Assembly: GCA_913045395.1 (NCBI GenBank)
Contig: CAJWPV010000068.1
Location: 1 to 7,257, forward strand
Direction of reading: 5' to 3'
DNA from: an uncultured Verrucomicrobiota bacterium
GTDB lineage: Bacteria > Verrucomicrobiota > Verrucomicrobiia > Limisphaerales > UBA1096
Length of the DNA: 7,257 bases
Part shown: one piece after another, positions 1 through 6,328 of the stretch
Numbering within the stretch: position 1 is the first letter of the stretch
How the letters are laid out: each line of letters opens with the position of its first letter
Position numbers and translations under genes: made by a program
Notes under the pieces: model-generated
Databases searched by the model: none
Seen by the model: the letters and a program-made list of their open reading frames with translations, nothing else
Told to the model about the DNA's origin: nothing

Positions 1-362
1 GCGTGCCCTTATTGGACATGCTGCGCTACACCAAGCTGCTGGCTGGTGCGAGTTGGGCGGCCGAGTACGGTGATCCCGGCGATCCAAAAATGCGCGAGGC
101 ACTCCTCAAGTATTCGCCGTATCAAAACGTGTTTCCCGACCGCAAATATCCGAGAGTGTTCATCGAGACCTCAACAAAGGATGACCGGGTCCACCCTGGC
201 CACGCGCGAAAGATGGTTGCCCGAATGCGCGAGCAGGGGCATCCGGTCCTGTATTTTGAAAACACGGAGGGCGGCCACGCCGCCGGCGCGAACCTAAAGC
301 AACACGCCCGGCGCTATGCGCTGGAGTACGTCTATTTTTCTCGCCAGCTGGGCCTGGAGTGA
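1..362 (+). CDS. Prolyl oligopeptidase-like serine peptidase (S9), C-terminal fragment
   Basis: This is the end of an S9-family serine peptidase, which cleaves short peptides after proline. The gene is cut by the left edge and 119 residues remain. The fragment opens with VPLLDMLRY and continues with EYGDP and YSPYQNV, all typical of the stretch after the nucleophile in the alpha/beta-hydrolase domain. KDDRVHPGHA (residues 59-68 of the fragment) carries the catalytic Asp (D60 or D61), and EGGHAAG (89-95) carries the catalytic His (H92). The nucleophile Ser motif and the beta-propeller lie outside the window. The GTG at base 3 is an internal valine codon, not a start, because family homology continues straight through it. 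The gene ends in TGA at 360-362, 18 bases from the convergent end of dnaG. Whether the protein is exported cannot be judged without its N-terminus. Family assignment is firm; exact specificity is not. Confidence 0.9.
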   Translation, partial: VPLLDMLRYTKLLAGASWAAEYGDPGDPKMREALLKYSPYQNVFPDRKYPRVFIETSTKDDRVHPGHARKMVARMREQGHPVLYFENTEGGHAAGANLKQHARRYALEYVYFSRQLGLE

Positions 363-376
363 GCGTTTGGCCAGGC
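352..376. terminator. Possible hairpin between convergent peptidase and dnaG genes
   Basis: GCCTGG (352-357) pairs with CCAGGC (371-376) around a 13-base loop that contains the peptidase stop codon. The short convergent gap between the two genes makes a shared two-way terminator plausible. There is no U-run on either side, the loop is long, and the arms can pair with other nearby GC-rich segments. The inverted repeat is certain; the function is a guess. Confidence 0.2.
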
Positions 377-380
377 GCGC

Positions 381-2177
381 TCAGGAGCCGGCGAGGGGTT
401 CGAGGGGGTGGAGGGTGAGTTCTTTTAACTGCGTTCGCTCGGAGATGAGCTTGGCTAATTGGTCGTCATTCGCGCCGGTGAATTCGCGCTTGATCCCGGC
501 CAGTCGGCTCTCGATGAATTGGTTGCGCAGCCGCAGCACGATGTCATTCAACTGTCTGGCAGGGTCGGGGATGGTGCGGCCGTCGGCCACGGCCTCAGTG
601 GCTAGACGCTTGAATGCGTCGGACTGCAAAGTGCCGAGCAGCTCCGGCATACCGGCATCGGGCTTCTCGACGTGCAGAGCAAAGCTTTGCTGCACGATTT
701 CACGCACGGCGGGATGCGCCACCCAATCTAGGTCGAGGTGCGCCTCAAGCCACTCGGTGGAGTCCCGGTCGATGAGCGCCAGCTTAAGCAGCCAGAACTC
801 CAATGGGGTCGGCTTGGCCATCGGTTGTTCGGCCTCCCCGGGCGGCGGCTCGTCGTGCTCCGGTTCCAGCCGTTGGAAGCCGCGCTTCTTTTTCTTGAAC
901 TCGGCACGCACGGCATCGGCATCAACGTCGAGCCGGCGGCTGACTTTTTGCGCGTAGGTGTCGATCAGCACCTGGTTGGCGGTCTTTTGCACGGCATCGC
1001 GCATTTCCTGCACGATGTTGACCCGGCCGCGGTCGGAACTGGCATCGTGCACTCGGCAGTGGTAGTCGAGCAGGAAGTCGAAGCAGCCGGGCGCGTCGGC
1101 GATCAACCCTCGGAAGGCATCGACGCCGTTTTCCCGGATGAAGCTGTCGGGATCATGCGGCTTTTGTATGTCGGCGACACGGACGGCCAGGCCGCTGGCG
1201 ATTAGGTCATCGAGCGAGCGTAGCATAGCCTGTTGTCCTGCGGTGTCGGAGTCGAAACAGAGGACTACCTCCTCTGCGTAGCGCTTGAGGATGCGGGCAT
1301 GATCGGTGGTGAGCGCGGTGCCCTGTGGCGCGACGGTGTTCTCGATGTCGGCCAGATGGCAGGCAATGGTGTCGAGCTGCCCCTCGCAGACGATGACCGA
1401 CTTGGCGTCGAGGATCGGCCGTTTGGCCTTGTCGAGCCCGTAGAGCACGCGGCTTTTGCTGAAAATCGGCGTCTCGGGGGAGTTGATGTATTTGCCGCCC
1501 TTCTGCTCCTCGGAGAGCACGCGGCCGCTGAAACCGATCACGCGGCCCTGCTCGTCGCAGATCGGGAAAATGAGCCGTCCGCGAAACCGGTCGTAGTGGC
1601 CCTTGTCGCCAGCGATGGCGAGGCCTCCCTTCTCGAGGAGCTCGATATCATGTTTTTTCGACTTGGCCCAGTTGATGGTGTCGTCCCACTCGTTCGGTGC
1701 GAAGCCGATGCGGAAGCGCCTAACCGCCTCGTCGCTGATGCCGCGCTTGGCCAGATAGTCGCGGGCGGCCCCGGCGCGTGCGTCGTTGGCCAGGTTGGTT
1801 TCCCAGCGCTCGGCCACCTGCTCATGCAGGGTGCGGAGTTTTTCACGGAGTGAGCCTTCCTCGCGCTGGCCGGGCGTCATCTCGAACTCGATCGGGATGC
1901 GCGCCCGCTCAGCCAGGCGCTGCACCGACTCGACGAAGGAGAGATTCTCAAATTCGCGCAGAAACGTGAACACGTCGCCGCCCTTGTGGCAGCCGAAACA
2001 GTGGAAAATCTGCTTGGACGACGAGACGTTAAAGCTGGGCGTTTTCTCTTTGTGAAACGGGCAGAGGCCGACGAAGTTCGTGCCGGCACGCTTGAGCTTG
2101 AGGTACGAGCCGATGACATCAACGATGTCGCTTGCGTTGCGGACCTGCTCGATCGTGGTCTGTGGGATGACGGGCAA
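381..2177 (-). CDS. dnaG: DNA primase DnaG
   Basis: DnaG synthesises the short RNA primers for lagging-strand and origin replication and works with the replicative helicase DnaB. At 598 residues it is a normal length. The N-terminal CHC2 zinc-binding domain (about 1-100) has ligands C39, H42, C60 and C63 in CPFH and CFGC. The catalytic core (about 105-425) includes RGRLIFPI (199-206) and a TOPRIM fold with E265 in CEGQLDTI, D309 and D311 in CFDSDTAG, and DPD at 342-344. These are the expected metal-binding acidic residues. A charged Lys/Pro/Glu linker (about 428-456) leads to a divergent helical C-terminal region (about 457-598), the usual helicase-binding part. The start is a TTG, chosen because GGAG (2186-2183) sits five bases upstream and because IPQTTIEQVRNASDIVDVI matches the normal DnaG N-terminus. 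The gene follows the TPR lipoprotein gene by 19 bases. The common rpsU and rpoD neighbours are absent. Confidence 0.97.
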   Translation of the reverse strand: MPVIPQTTIEQVRNASDIVDVIGSYLKLKRAGTNFVGLCPFHKEKTPSFNVSSSKQIFHCFGCHKGGDVFTFLREFENLSFVESVQRLAERARIPIEFEMTPGQREEGSLREKLRTLHEQVAERWETNLANDARAGAARDYLAKRGISDEAVRRFRIGFAPNEWDDTINWAKSKKHDIELLEKGGLAIAGDKGHYDRFRGRLIFPICDEQGRVIGFSGRVLSEEQKGGKYINSPETPIFSKSRVLYGLDKAKRPILDAKSVIVCEGQLDTIACHLADIENTVAPQGTALTTDHARILKRYAEEVVLCFDSDTAGQQAMLRSLDDLIASGLAVRVADIQKPHDPDSFIRENGVDAFRGLIADAPGCFDFLLDYHCRVHDASSDRGRVNIVQEMRDAVQKTANQVLIDTYAQKVSRRLDVDADAVRAEFKKKKRGFQRLEPEHDEPPPGEAEQPMAKPTPLEFWLLKLALIDRDSTEWLEAHLDLDWVAHPAVREIVQQSFALHVEKPDAGMPELLGTLQSDAFKRLATEAVADGRTIPDPARQLNDIVLRLRNQFIESRLAGIKREFTGANDDQLAKLISERTQLKELTLHPLEPLAGS

Positions 2178-2182
2178 GGCAA

Positions 2183-2186
2183 CTCC
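2183..2186 (-). promoter_or_regulatory. Ribosome binding site supporting the TTG start of dnaG
   Basis: Reading the minus strand, GGAG is followed by TTGCC and then the TTG start at 2177. This five-base spacing makes TTG the best start. No ATG or GTG lies nearby in frame, and homology begins within the first few residues. Confidence 0.65.
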
Positions 2187-2196
2187 GGCGGTTGAG

Positions 2197-4281
2197 TTAG
2201 TTGGCCTTGTTGCGAATGAGCCAGTAACGGATGGTGACCGCCTGTGGGTGGCCTGGTTGGAGGCCGATCACGCGCTTGTAATGGACGCTGGCTCGGGCCA
2301 CATCATTGAGCTTCCCGGCGTACAGTTTGCCGGCCTCGAAGTGGGCCTGCGCGTTGTCCGGATCGAACTGCAGGTAGGTTTCAAACTCGCTTGCGGCGTC
2401 GGCGTAGTAGTTCCCCTGCGCGAGCGACATGGCGAAGTTGAACCGCGCCGGTCCGTCGTTCGGATCGATGGCCAGGGCGTGCTCAAACGACTGCAACGCG
2501 AGGTCAGTGTCCCCGGTGTAAAAGGCCGCCTGGCCAAGCTCGAACCGGGCGTCGAACCAGGCCGGGTCGGCCTTGGCTGCCTCGATGTACGCGGCCTTGG
2601 CCCGCTGCCATTCCTCGGTTTTCTGGGCTGTTGCGCCGTCGTCGAAATAAGCCTTGGCCACCTGCCGGTCACCGCTATCGGGCAGGGTCGGGCTCAGGTA
2701 TTTGTAGCGTGGGAAAGCAACCGCGCTGGGCAGGACGTTGGCCACCTTCACGGTGTTCGTGGAGGCCTTGGCCAACAGCCTGGGGCTGGGCAGCGGCGTG
2801 GTCGGGATGGTGGTGCGCGAGCGCCAGGAAACTTGCGACTTGGTTTTCTTGTTCGGCTCGGCCGTTGTTTTTTCGTTGTCGCCCCCGAACCAGTTCAGCG
2901 GGTTCACCCGCTGCTTCCAGTTCTTGGCCGGCTCCGGTTCCGGCGCGGGTTCGCTCGGCTTGGCCGGTTCCACTTGGGTTGCGGCCTCCTCCGTCTCGGC
3001 TGTTGTTTTTTCGTTGTCACCGCCGAACCAGTTCAGCGGGTTCAGCCGCCGCTTCCAGTCCTTGGCCGGCTCCGTCTCGGCGGTGGTGTCCGCTTGGCCG
3101 ACTTCCGGTTCCGGTGTGTGTTCGCTCGGCTCGGCCGGTTCCACTTGGGTTGCGGCCGGCTCCGGCTTGGCCACCGGGACCGGCAGCGGCGCGGGCTCGT
3201 TCACAGTCACGATTTCCGGTTCTGGTACGGCCGGTTCCGGCTTGGGCTCTTCAGTGGGCGGCTCAACGATCACGACGTTGGCAGGCTCCGGCTCGGGGGT
3301 TGGCTCCGGCTCGGGCTGGGTTTCTTTCGGCTCGAGCTCGGCGACCGTCGGCTCCGGTTTCACCTCCTCTTTTGGATCCGGTTCGACCTCGGCGACCGGT
3401 TCGGGTTCGGGTTCCGGTTCGGGTTCGGGTTCGGGTTCCGGCTTGAGATATTCCTCGAGGCTGTTGACGAGTTGTTTGATCTCGGAATCCGCATCCGGCA
3501 CGATGGCGAGATAACTGCGGTAAGTCTCCAGGGCTTCTGGGTATTGCTTCAGTTCCTGTTGGACAACCGCCAGATTAAACAATGCTGTCGTGTTATTTCC
3601 GTCCAGGTCGACTGCTTTTTTGAAATGCTTGGCAGCCGAAGCAATATTCTTTTGCTTCCAGGCAACGGTACCGAGTCCGTTTTGCGCATGGGTGTTGTCC
3701 GGTATTTTACTGAAACTTTTCGTCGCATCACTAGTGCGTTCGGCTCTTAACTCAGCGGTTCCCTTCTCCAGCCAGTATTGAAAAACATTATTGGTTGATT
3801 TCGAGTTGGTGTTCGTGATGAGCAGTGAACCGAAGACTTTGGCGGCTTCCTCCCAATCCTCCGCCTCGAGGTGGAGCCAGGCGAGGTTTTGGTACGCTTG
3901 AATCCTGCTCTTCTGCCCGCCTTTTTCTATGGCAAGATCGAAGTATTTTTTTGCCTCTTTCAATTCCCCGATTTTGGCGTCCCCGGTTTTGTTCTTGGAG
4001 AGTTTTTGGTGCGAGAGGCCTAGCTGGTTGTAGAGTTTGCCGACGACGACGAGATTGGTCTTGAGGTTGGTGTGATCCTCGATCCGTTTCTGGGCGTCCT
4101 CCAGCTGCTTGAGCGCCTCGGCGGTTTTGCCGTCGGCGAGCAGGCGGCTGCCCTCCTCGAGGGCATTTTGCTCCGGCGGAGTGCACCCGGTGAGGGTTGC
4201 CACCAGACAAACCGCAGCCAAAAGCCGGCTGGTCAAGTCGGTGGGTTTTTGCGTGGTCCGCATGGCTGCTGGTGGTAGCAT
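2197..4281 (-). CDS. Large TPR lipoprotein with Pro/Glu linker and duplicated NPLNWF module
   Basis: I recognise the architecture but not a named family. A Sec/lipoprotein signal (hydrophobic stretch about 20-30) ends in the lipobox LTGC with C33 as the lipidated residue, so the mature protein should be membrane-anchored outside the cytoplasm. TPR-like helices cover about 37-160 and 197-265; residues 197-265 include AWKQKNIASAAKHFKKAVDL. A low-complexity linker (about 280-540) begins with about seven Pro-Glu pairs and includes two tandem modules with WK-x-R-x-NPLNWFGGD, at 409-422 and 455-468. Residues 541-680 form further TPRs, for example DTDLALQSFEHALAIDPND. TPRs bind other proteins, so a scaffold role in the envelope is an inference. 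The start could be M1 (4281) or M7 (4263). M7 gives a more usual signal peptide, and neither has a clear Shine-Dalgarno. dnaG follows 19 bases downstream and is probably cotranscribed. The N-terminal coding DNA is notably AT-richer than the rest. Confidence 0.85.
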   Translation of the reverse strand: MLPPAAMRTTQKPTDLTSRLLAAVCLVATLTGCTPPEQNALEEGSRLLADGKTAEALKQLEDAQKRIEDHTNLKTNLVVVGKLYNQLGLSHQKLSKNKTGDAKIGELKEAKKYFDLAIEKGGQKSRIQAYQNLAWLHLEAEDWEEAAKVFGSLLITNTNSKSTNNVFQYWLEKGTAELRAERTSDATKSFSKIPDNTHAQNGLGTVAWKQKNIASAAKHFKKAVDLDGNNTTALFNLAVVQQELKQYPEALETYRSYLAIVPDADSEIKQLVNSLEEYLKPEPEPEPEPEPEPEPVAEVEPDPKEEVKPEPTVAELEPKETQPEPEPTPEPEPANVVIVEPPTEEPKPEPAVPEPEIVTVNEPAPLPVPVAKPEPAATQVEPAEPSEHTPEPEVGQADTTAETEPAKDWKRRLNPLNWFGGDNEKTTAETEEAATQVEPAKPSEPAPEPEPAKNWKQRVNPLNWFGGDNEKTTAEPNKKTKSQVSWRSRTTIPTTPLPSPRLLAKASTNTVKVANVLPSAVAFPRYKYLSPTLPDSGDRQVAKAYFDDGATAQKTEEWQRAKAAYIEAAKADPAWFDARFELGQAAFYTGDTDLALQSFEHALAIDPNDGPARFNFAMSLAQGNYYADAASEFETYLQFDPDNAQAHFEAGKLYAGKLNDVARASVHYKRVIGLQPGHPQAVTIRYWLIRNKAN
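2848..3156 (-). repeat. Two tandem copies of a 46-57 residue coding module (NPLNWF)
   Basis: Within the TPR lipoprotein, residues 376-432 (bases 3156-2986) and 433-478 (bases 2985-2848) are direct repeats. Both begin AATQVEPA and both hold the WK-x-R-x-NPLNWFGGDNEKTTAE core. The second lacks 11 residues just before its EPAK. DNA identity is also high: a 17-base block, GTTGTTTTTTCGTTGTC on the plus strand, recurs exactly at 2864-2880 and 3002-3018, so the duplication is either fairly recent or conserved by selection. Confidence 0.9.
3397..3441 (-). repeat. Hexanucleotide repeat encoding a Pro-Glu run
   Basis: On the plus strand this is a string of GGTTCG/GGTTCC hexamers. On the coding strand it gives alternating Pro and Glu codons, residues 281-295 of the TPR lipoprotein. 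Such runs act as stiff extended spacers in envelope proteins. Near-identical six-base units allow copy number to change by slippage without breaking the frame. Confidence 0.9.
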
Positions 4282-4332
4282 CGCGGCACGGGCGAGTCAA
4301 GGGAGGCACACTCTCTTCAAGTCCGCTTCATC
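4282..4332. promoter_or_regulatory. Divergent intergenic gap, presumed to hold both promoters
   Basis: The TPR lipoprotein gene (leftward) and the DUF362 gene (rightward) start from this 51-base gap, so promoters for both should lie here or just inside the genes. I see no convincing -35/-10 pair for the rightward gene. On the minus strand a TTGACT is followed 17 bases later by a poor -10 (TACCAC) just before the second possible lipoprotein start, which would imply a nearly leaderless mRNA. A plus-strand AGGGAGG (4300-4306) is too far from the GTG at 4333 to be its ribosome binding site. Confidence 0.3.
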
Positions 4333-5436
4333 GTGCACCCAGGAAGACCCAACCGCCGCCAAGCTCGGCCGGGCCAGGCCGATTCCCGGCTGGGCGCACG
4401 TTTTTTTTGCCTGCTGCTTGCAGGAGTCCTGGCATTGGCCCCGCTTGGCCAAGCGGAGGAGGCTACTGCGCCGCCCAAGCCCCGAATCCTGTTGGTGGAG
4501 GACAAGTCCGCTTTGCGCGAGTTTGAGGTTGATGCCGCTAAGGTCGCGGAAATGGTCTCCGAAGGGCTGAAGCAGCTCACCGGCAGTCCAAGTGTGGCAA
4601 CCGCCTGGCTGTCGCTGCTCACCCCGGCGGACACGGTCGCCATCAAGGTCAACTCGGTGCCCGGGCCGATTGGAGGCACGCGCAAGGCGGTGGTCGATGC
4701 GGTTGTACGAGGATTACTCGAGGCACGGCTGCCGCCGGACCGGATCATTATATGGGATCAATCGCTGGCCAGCCTTGGGGCGGCGGGGTTCGGCGGCTTG
4801 GCCAAGCGGCACGGTGTGCGGCTGGCCGGGAGCCGGGACGCCGGCTGGGATGAGTCAGTCACCTACGAGTCGTCGATTGTAGGCACGCTGGTCGCGGGCG
4901 ACCTTGGCTTCGAGCGTGAGGGGGAGAACTCCAGCCGCAAGTCGCACTTGTCCCGGCTGCTCACCGGGGAGTTGACGCGCATCATCAGCATCTGCCCGTT
5001 AATCAACCATAATCAGGCCGGCGTGTCGGGCCACCTGGTTGGGCTTGTCGATGGCAGCATGGACAACTCCCGCCGGTTCGGCGTGAACGCCTCGATCCTC
5101 TCGGTGGCAGTGCCTGAGATTTTGGCGCTCGAGGACGCGAAGCAGCGCCGGCATCTTGGCGACCGGCTCGTGCTCAACATTACCGACGCGTTGTTCTGCC
5201 AATACCTTGGCCAGAGTAAATGCCTGCTTCACTACACGGTGGGGCTTGGTCAACTGCGCTTCAGCACCGACCCGGTGGCGCTGGATGTCTTCTCGATTGA
5301 GGAGCTAAAGAGGCAGCGGGAACGGTTCGAGGTGGACTACTTGCCGCCCGACTCATCGCTGTACAAAAACGCCGCGCTGATCCAGCTCGGCGAGAGCAAC
5401 CCGGCCCGCCGCGAGGTCGTGGAGATCTTCCGTTGA
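4333..5436 (+). CDS. Exported DUF362-domain protein
   Basis: This is a 367-residue protein of the DUF362 family, whose biochemical role is not established. Some relatives carry ferredoxin-like iron-sulfur motifs. This one has only four scattered cysteines (C26, C221, C289, C297) and no CxxCxxC cluster. A basic N-terminus is followed by a hydrophobic stretch (about 24-38, FFCLLLAGVLALAPL) and a likely signal peptidase site after GQA (41), so the mature protein probably acts outside the cytoplasm. Family landmarks are DTVAIKVN (100-107), CPLINHNQAGVSG (221-233), DNSRRF (244-249), LNITDAL (281-287) and STDPVALD (311-318). The start is a GTG. An in-frame stop (TAG at 4276) limits upstream extension, and no ATG lies before the signal peptide, but the Shine-Dalgarno is poor, so the exact start is uncertain. 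fabG follows after 63 bases on the same strand; a functional link to fatty acid synthesis is not shown. Confidence 0.85.
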   Translation: MHPGRPNRRQARPGQADSRLGARFFCLLLAGVLALAPLGQAEEATAPPKPRILLVEDKSALREFEVDAAKVAEMVSEGLKQLTGSPSVATAWLSLLTPADTVAIKVNSVPGPIGGTRKAVVDAVVRGLLEARLPPDRIIIWDQSLASLGAAGFGGLAKRHGVRLAGSRDAGWDESVTYESSIVGTLVAGDLGFEREGENSSRKSHLSRLLTGELTRIISICPLINHNQAGVSGHLVGLVDGSMDNSRRFGVNASILSVAVPEILALEDAKQRRHLGDRLVLNITDALFCQYLGQSKCLLHYTVGLGQLRFSTDPVALDVFSIEELKRQRERFEVDYLPPDSSLYKNAALIQLGESNPARREVVEIFR

Positions 5437-5499
5437 CCGGCCCACACCGAATCGTGGGTTGACACGACCCCATCGGGCCACCCAAAACAGGGCCCGCTT

Positions 5500-6243
5500 A
5501 TGAGCTTGTTAGCTGACAAAGTTGCCGTGGTGACCGGCGCGGGCCGAGGTATCGGCCGCGCAATCGCCCTTGCCTACGCCAGGATGGGTGCAGACGTGGC
5601 CTGCGTCTCACGCACGGAGGAAAACTCAGCCAAGGTTGCCGCCGAGGTGGAGGCCCTTGGCCGCAGGGCTTGGCCGTTGGCTGTCGATGTTTCCGACACG
5701 GCCGCGGTCGATGCCGCTGCGAAGGGGATCCTCGAGTTGGCCGGCGGGGTGGACATCCTCGTGAATAACGCTGGCGTGACCCGCGACAACCTGCTCATGC
5801 GCATGAGCGAGGAGGAGTGGGACACCGTGCTCAACACCAACCTCAAGGGGGCGTTCAACTTCACCAGGGCGCTCACGCGGCCGTTCATCAAGCAGCGCAG
5901 CGGGCGCATTATCAACATCGCTTCTGTGATCGGCCTGATCGGCAACGCCGGCCAGAGCAACTATGCCGCGAGCAAGGCGGCCCTGATCGGGTTCACCAAG
6001 TCAATCGCCAAGGAACTGGCGCCGCGCGGCATCACGGTCAACGCCATCGCGCCTGGCTTCATCGAGACAGACATGACCGCCGTGCTCGATGATAAAGTGC
6101 GCGAGGAGGTTCTCGGGCGCGTGCCGCTGGGCCGGTTCGGTTCGTCGGACGATATCGCCCATGCGGCGGTGTTTTTGGCTATGGAGCCCACAGGTTATGT
6201 CACCGGGCAGGTTCTCACCGTGGACGGCGGTATGGTGATGTGA
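5500..6243 (+). CDS. fabG: 3-oxoacyl-[acyl-carrier-protein] reductase FabG
   Basis: FabG uses NADPH to reduce 3-ketoacyl-ACP to 3-hydroxyacyl-ACP, the first reduction in each cycle of cytoplasmic fatty acid elongation. It is a classical short-chain dehydrogenase of 247 residues, exactly the usual size. The nucleotide-binding TGAGRGIG lies at 12-19, NNAG at 89-92 and the active-site Asn at N114. The catalytic S142, Y155 and K159 lie in NIASVIG and YAASK. PGFIETDM (185-192) and the C-terminal GQVLTVDGGMVM (236-247) are strongly FabG-like. The ATG at 5500 gives a correct N-terminus; a weak AGGG lies about nine bases upstream. Many SDR enzymes resemble FabG, but acpP and fabF immediately downstream settle the assignment. 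The stop codon lies inside a predicted hairpin that precedes acpP. Confidence 0.96.
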   Translation: MSLLADKVAVVTGAGRGIGRAIALAYARMGADVACVSRTEENSAKVAAEVEALGRRAWPLAVDVSDTAAVDAAAKGILELAGGVDILVNNAGVTRDNLLMRMSEEEWDTVLNTNLKGAFNFTRALTRPFIKQRSGRIINIASVIGLIGNAGQSNYAASKAALIGFTKSIAKELAPRGITVNAIAPGFIETDMTAVLDDKVREEVLGRVPLGRFGSSDDIAHAAVFLAMEPTGYVTGQVLTVDGGMVM

Positions 6244-6264
6244 CCATTTTAACGCCGATTTTTT
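6225..6264 (+). terminator. Nested hairpin plus T6 at the fabG end (terminator or attenuator)
   Basis: CGGCG (6225-6229) can pair with CGCCG (6253-6257). Inside that loop ATGGT (6232-6236) pairs with ACCAT (6243-6247) around a six-base loop. One A and then six T follow (6259-6264). The inner stem contains the fabG stop codon, so translating ribosomes would disrupt it. The shape fits a weak intrinsic terminator or a ribosome-sensitive attenuator that sets acpP expression apart from fabG. Both stems are only five base pairs, so this is tentative. Confidence 0.3.
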
Positions 6265-6276
6265 GCGAATAGGAGC

Positions 6277-6305
6277 TTGACGGCTCTGGCTGGCGTTCTT
6301 AAAGA
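6277..6305 (+). promoter_or_regulatory. Candidate promoter for acpP
   Basis: TTGACG (6277-6282, five of six bases of the sigma-70 -35 consensus) is followed by a 17-base spacer and TAAAGA (6300-6305, a weak -10). Transcription would start near 6312 and leave a short leader containing the acpP ribosome binding site. A separate promoter fits the usually high demand for ACP. The poor -10 keeps confidence low. Confidence 0.35.
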
Positions 6306-6307
6306 AC
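6295..6307. promoter_or_regulatory. 13-base perfect palindrome upstream of acpP, possible operator
   Basis: GTTCTT-A-AAGAAC has two perfect six-base arms around one central base, the form expected of a dimeric repressor site. It overlaps the candidate -10 (6300-6305), where a bound protein would block transcription. I cannot assign it to a known regulator, and one copy in one window is weak evidence. Confidence 0.3.
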
Positions 6308-6320
6308 CCCCCGAACATTT

Positions 6321-6324
6321 GGAG
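6321..6324 (+). promoter_or_regulatory. acpP ribosome binding site
   Basis: GGAG lies four bases before the ATG at 6329. This is the clearest Shine-Dalgarno on the plus strand of the window; fabF, the DUF362 gene and fabG have weak or no sites. Confidence 0.6.
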
Positions 6325-6328
6325 ACTT

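Noticed and set aside
3..5. GTG at base 3 as a start codon for a small protein
   Set aside because: The following residues continue the conserved prolyl oligopeptidase core, so the codon is an internal valine of a truncated gene.
1233..1853. A 206-codon plus-strand open frame opposite dnaG
   Set aside because: It lies entirely within the well-supported dnaG coding region, including the TOPRIM motifs, and its translation resembles no family I know.
2848..3445. Repeats in the TPR gene as a CRISPR array or intergenic repeat element
   Set aside because: The units lie in one open frame, have unequal spacing and encode Pro/Glu-rich protein sequence, so they are coding repeats.
2080..3750. A 556-codon open frame on the plus strand, antisense to the TPR lipoprotein gene and the start of dnaG
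   Set aside because: Its product is rich in Gly, Arg, Leu and Phe repeats that mirror the Pro/Glu repeat on the other strand. It has no recognisable domain. The minus-strand genes have clear homology, a lipobox and TPRs, so this is a by-product of GC-rich repetitive codons.
5443..5460. Short inverted repeat CCCAC/GTGGG between the DUF362 gene and fabG as a terminator
   Set aside because: The stem is only five base pairs with an eight-base loop and no T-run, which is expected by chance in GC-rich DNA.
5459..5464. A perfect TTGACA upstream of fabG as a promoter -35 box
   Set aside because: At the right spacing there is only CCAAAA (5482-5487), which is a poor -10. In a GC-rich gap a single hexamer is not enough.
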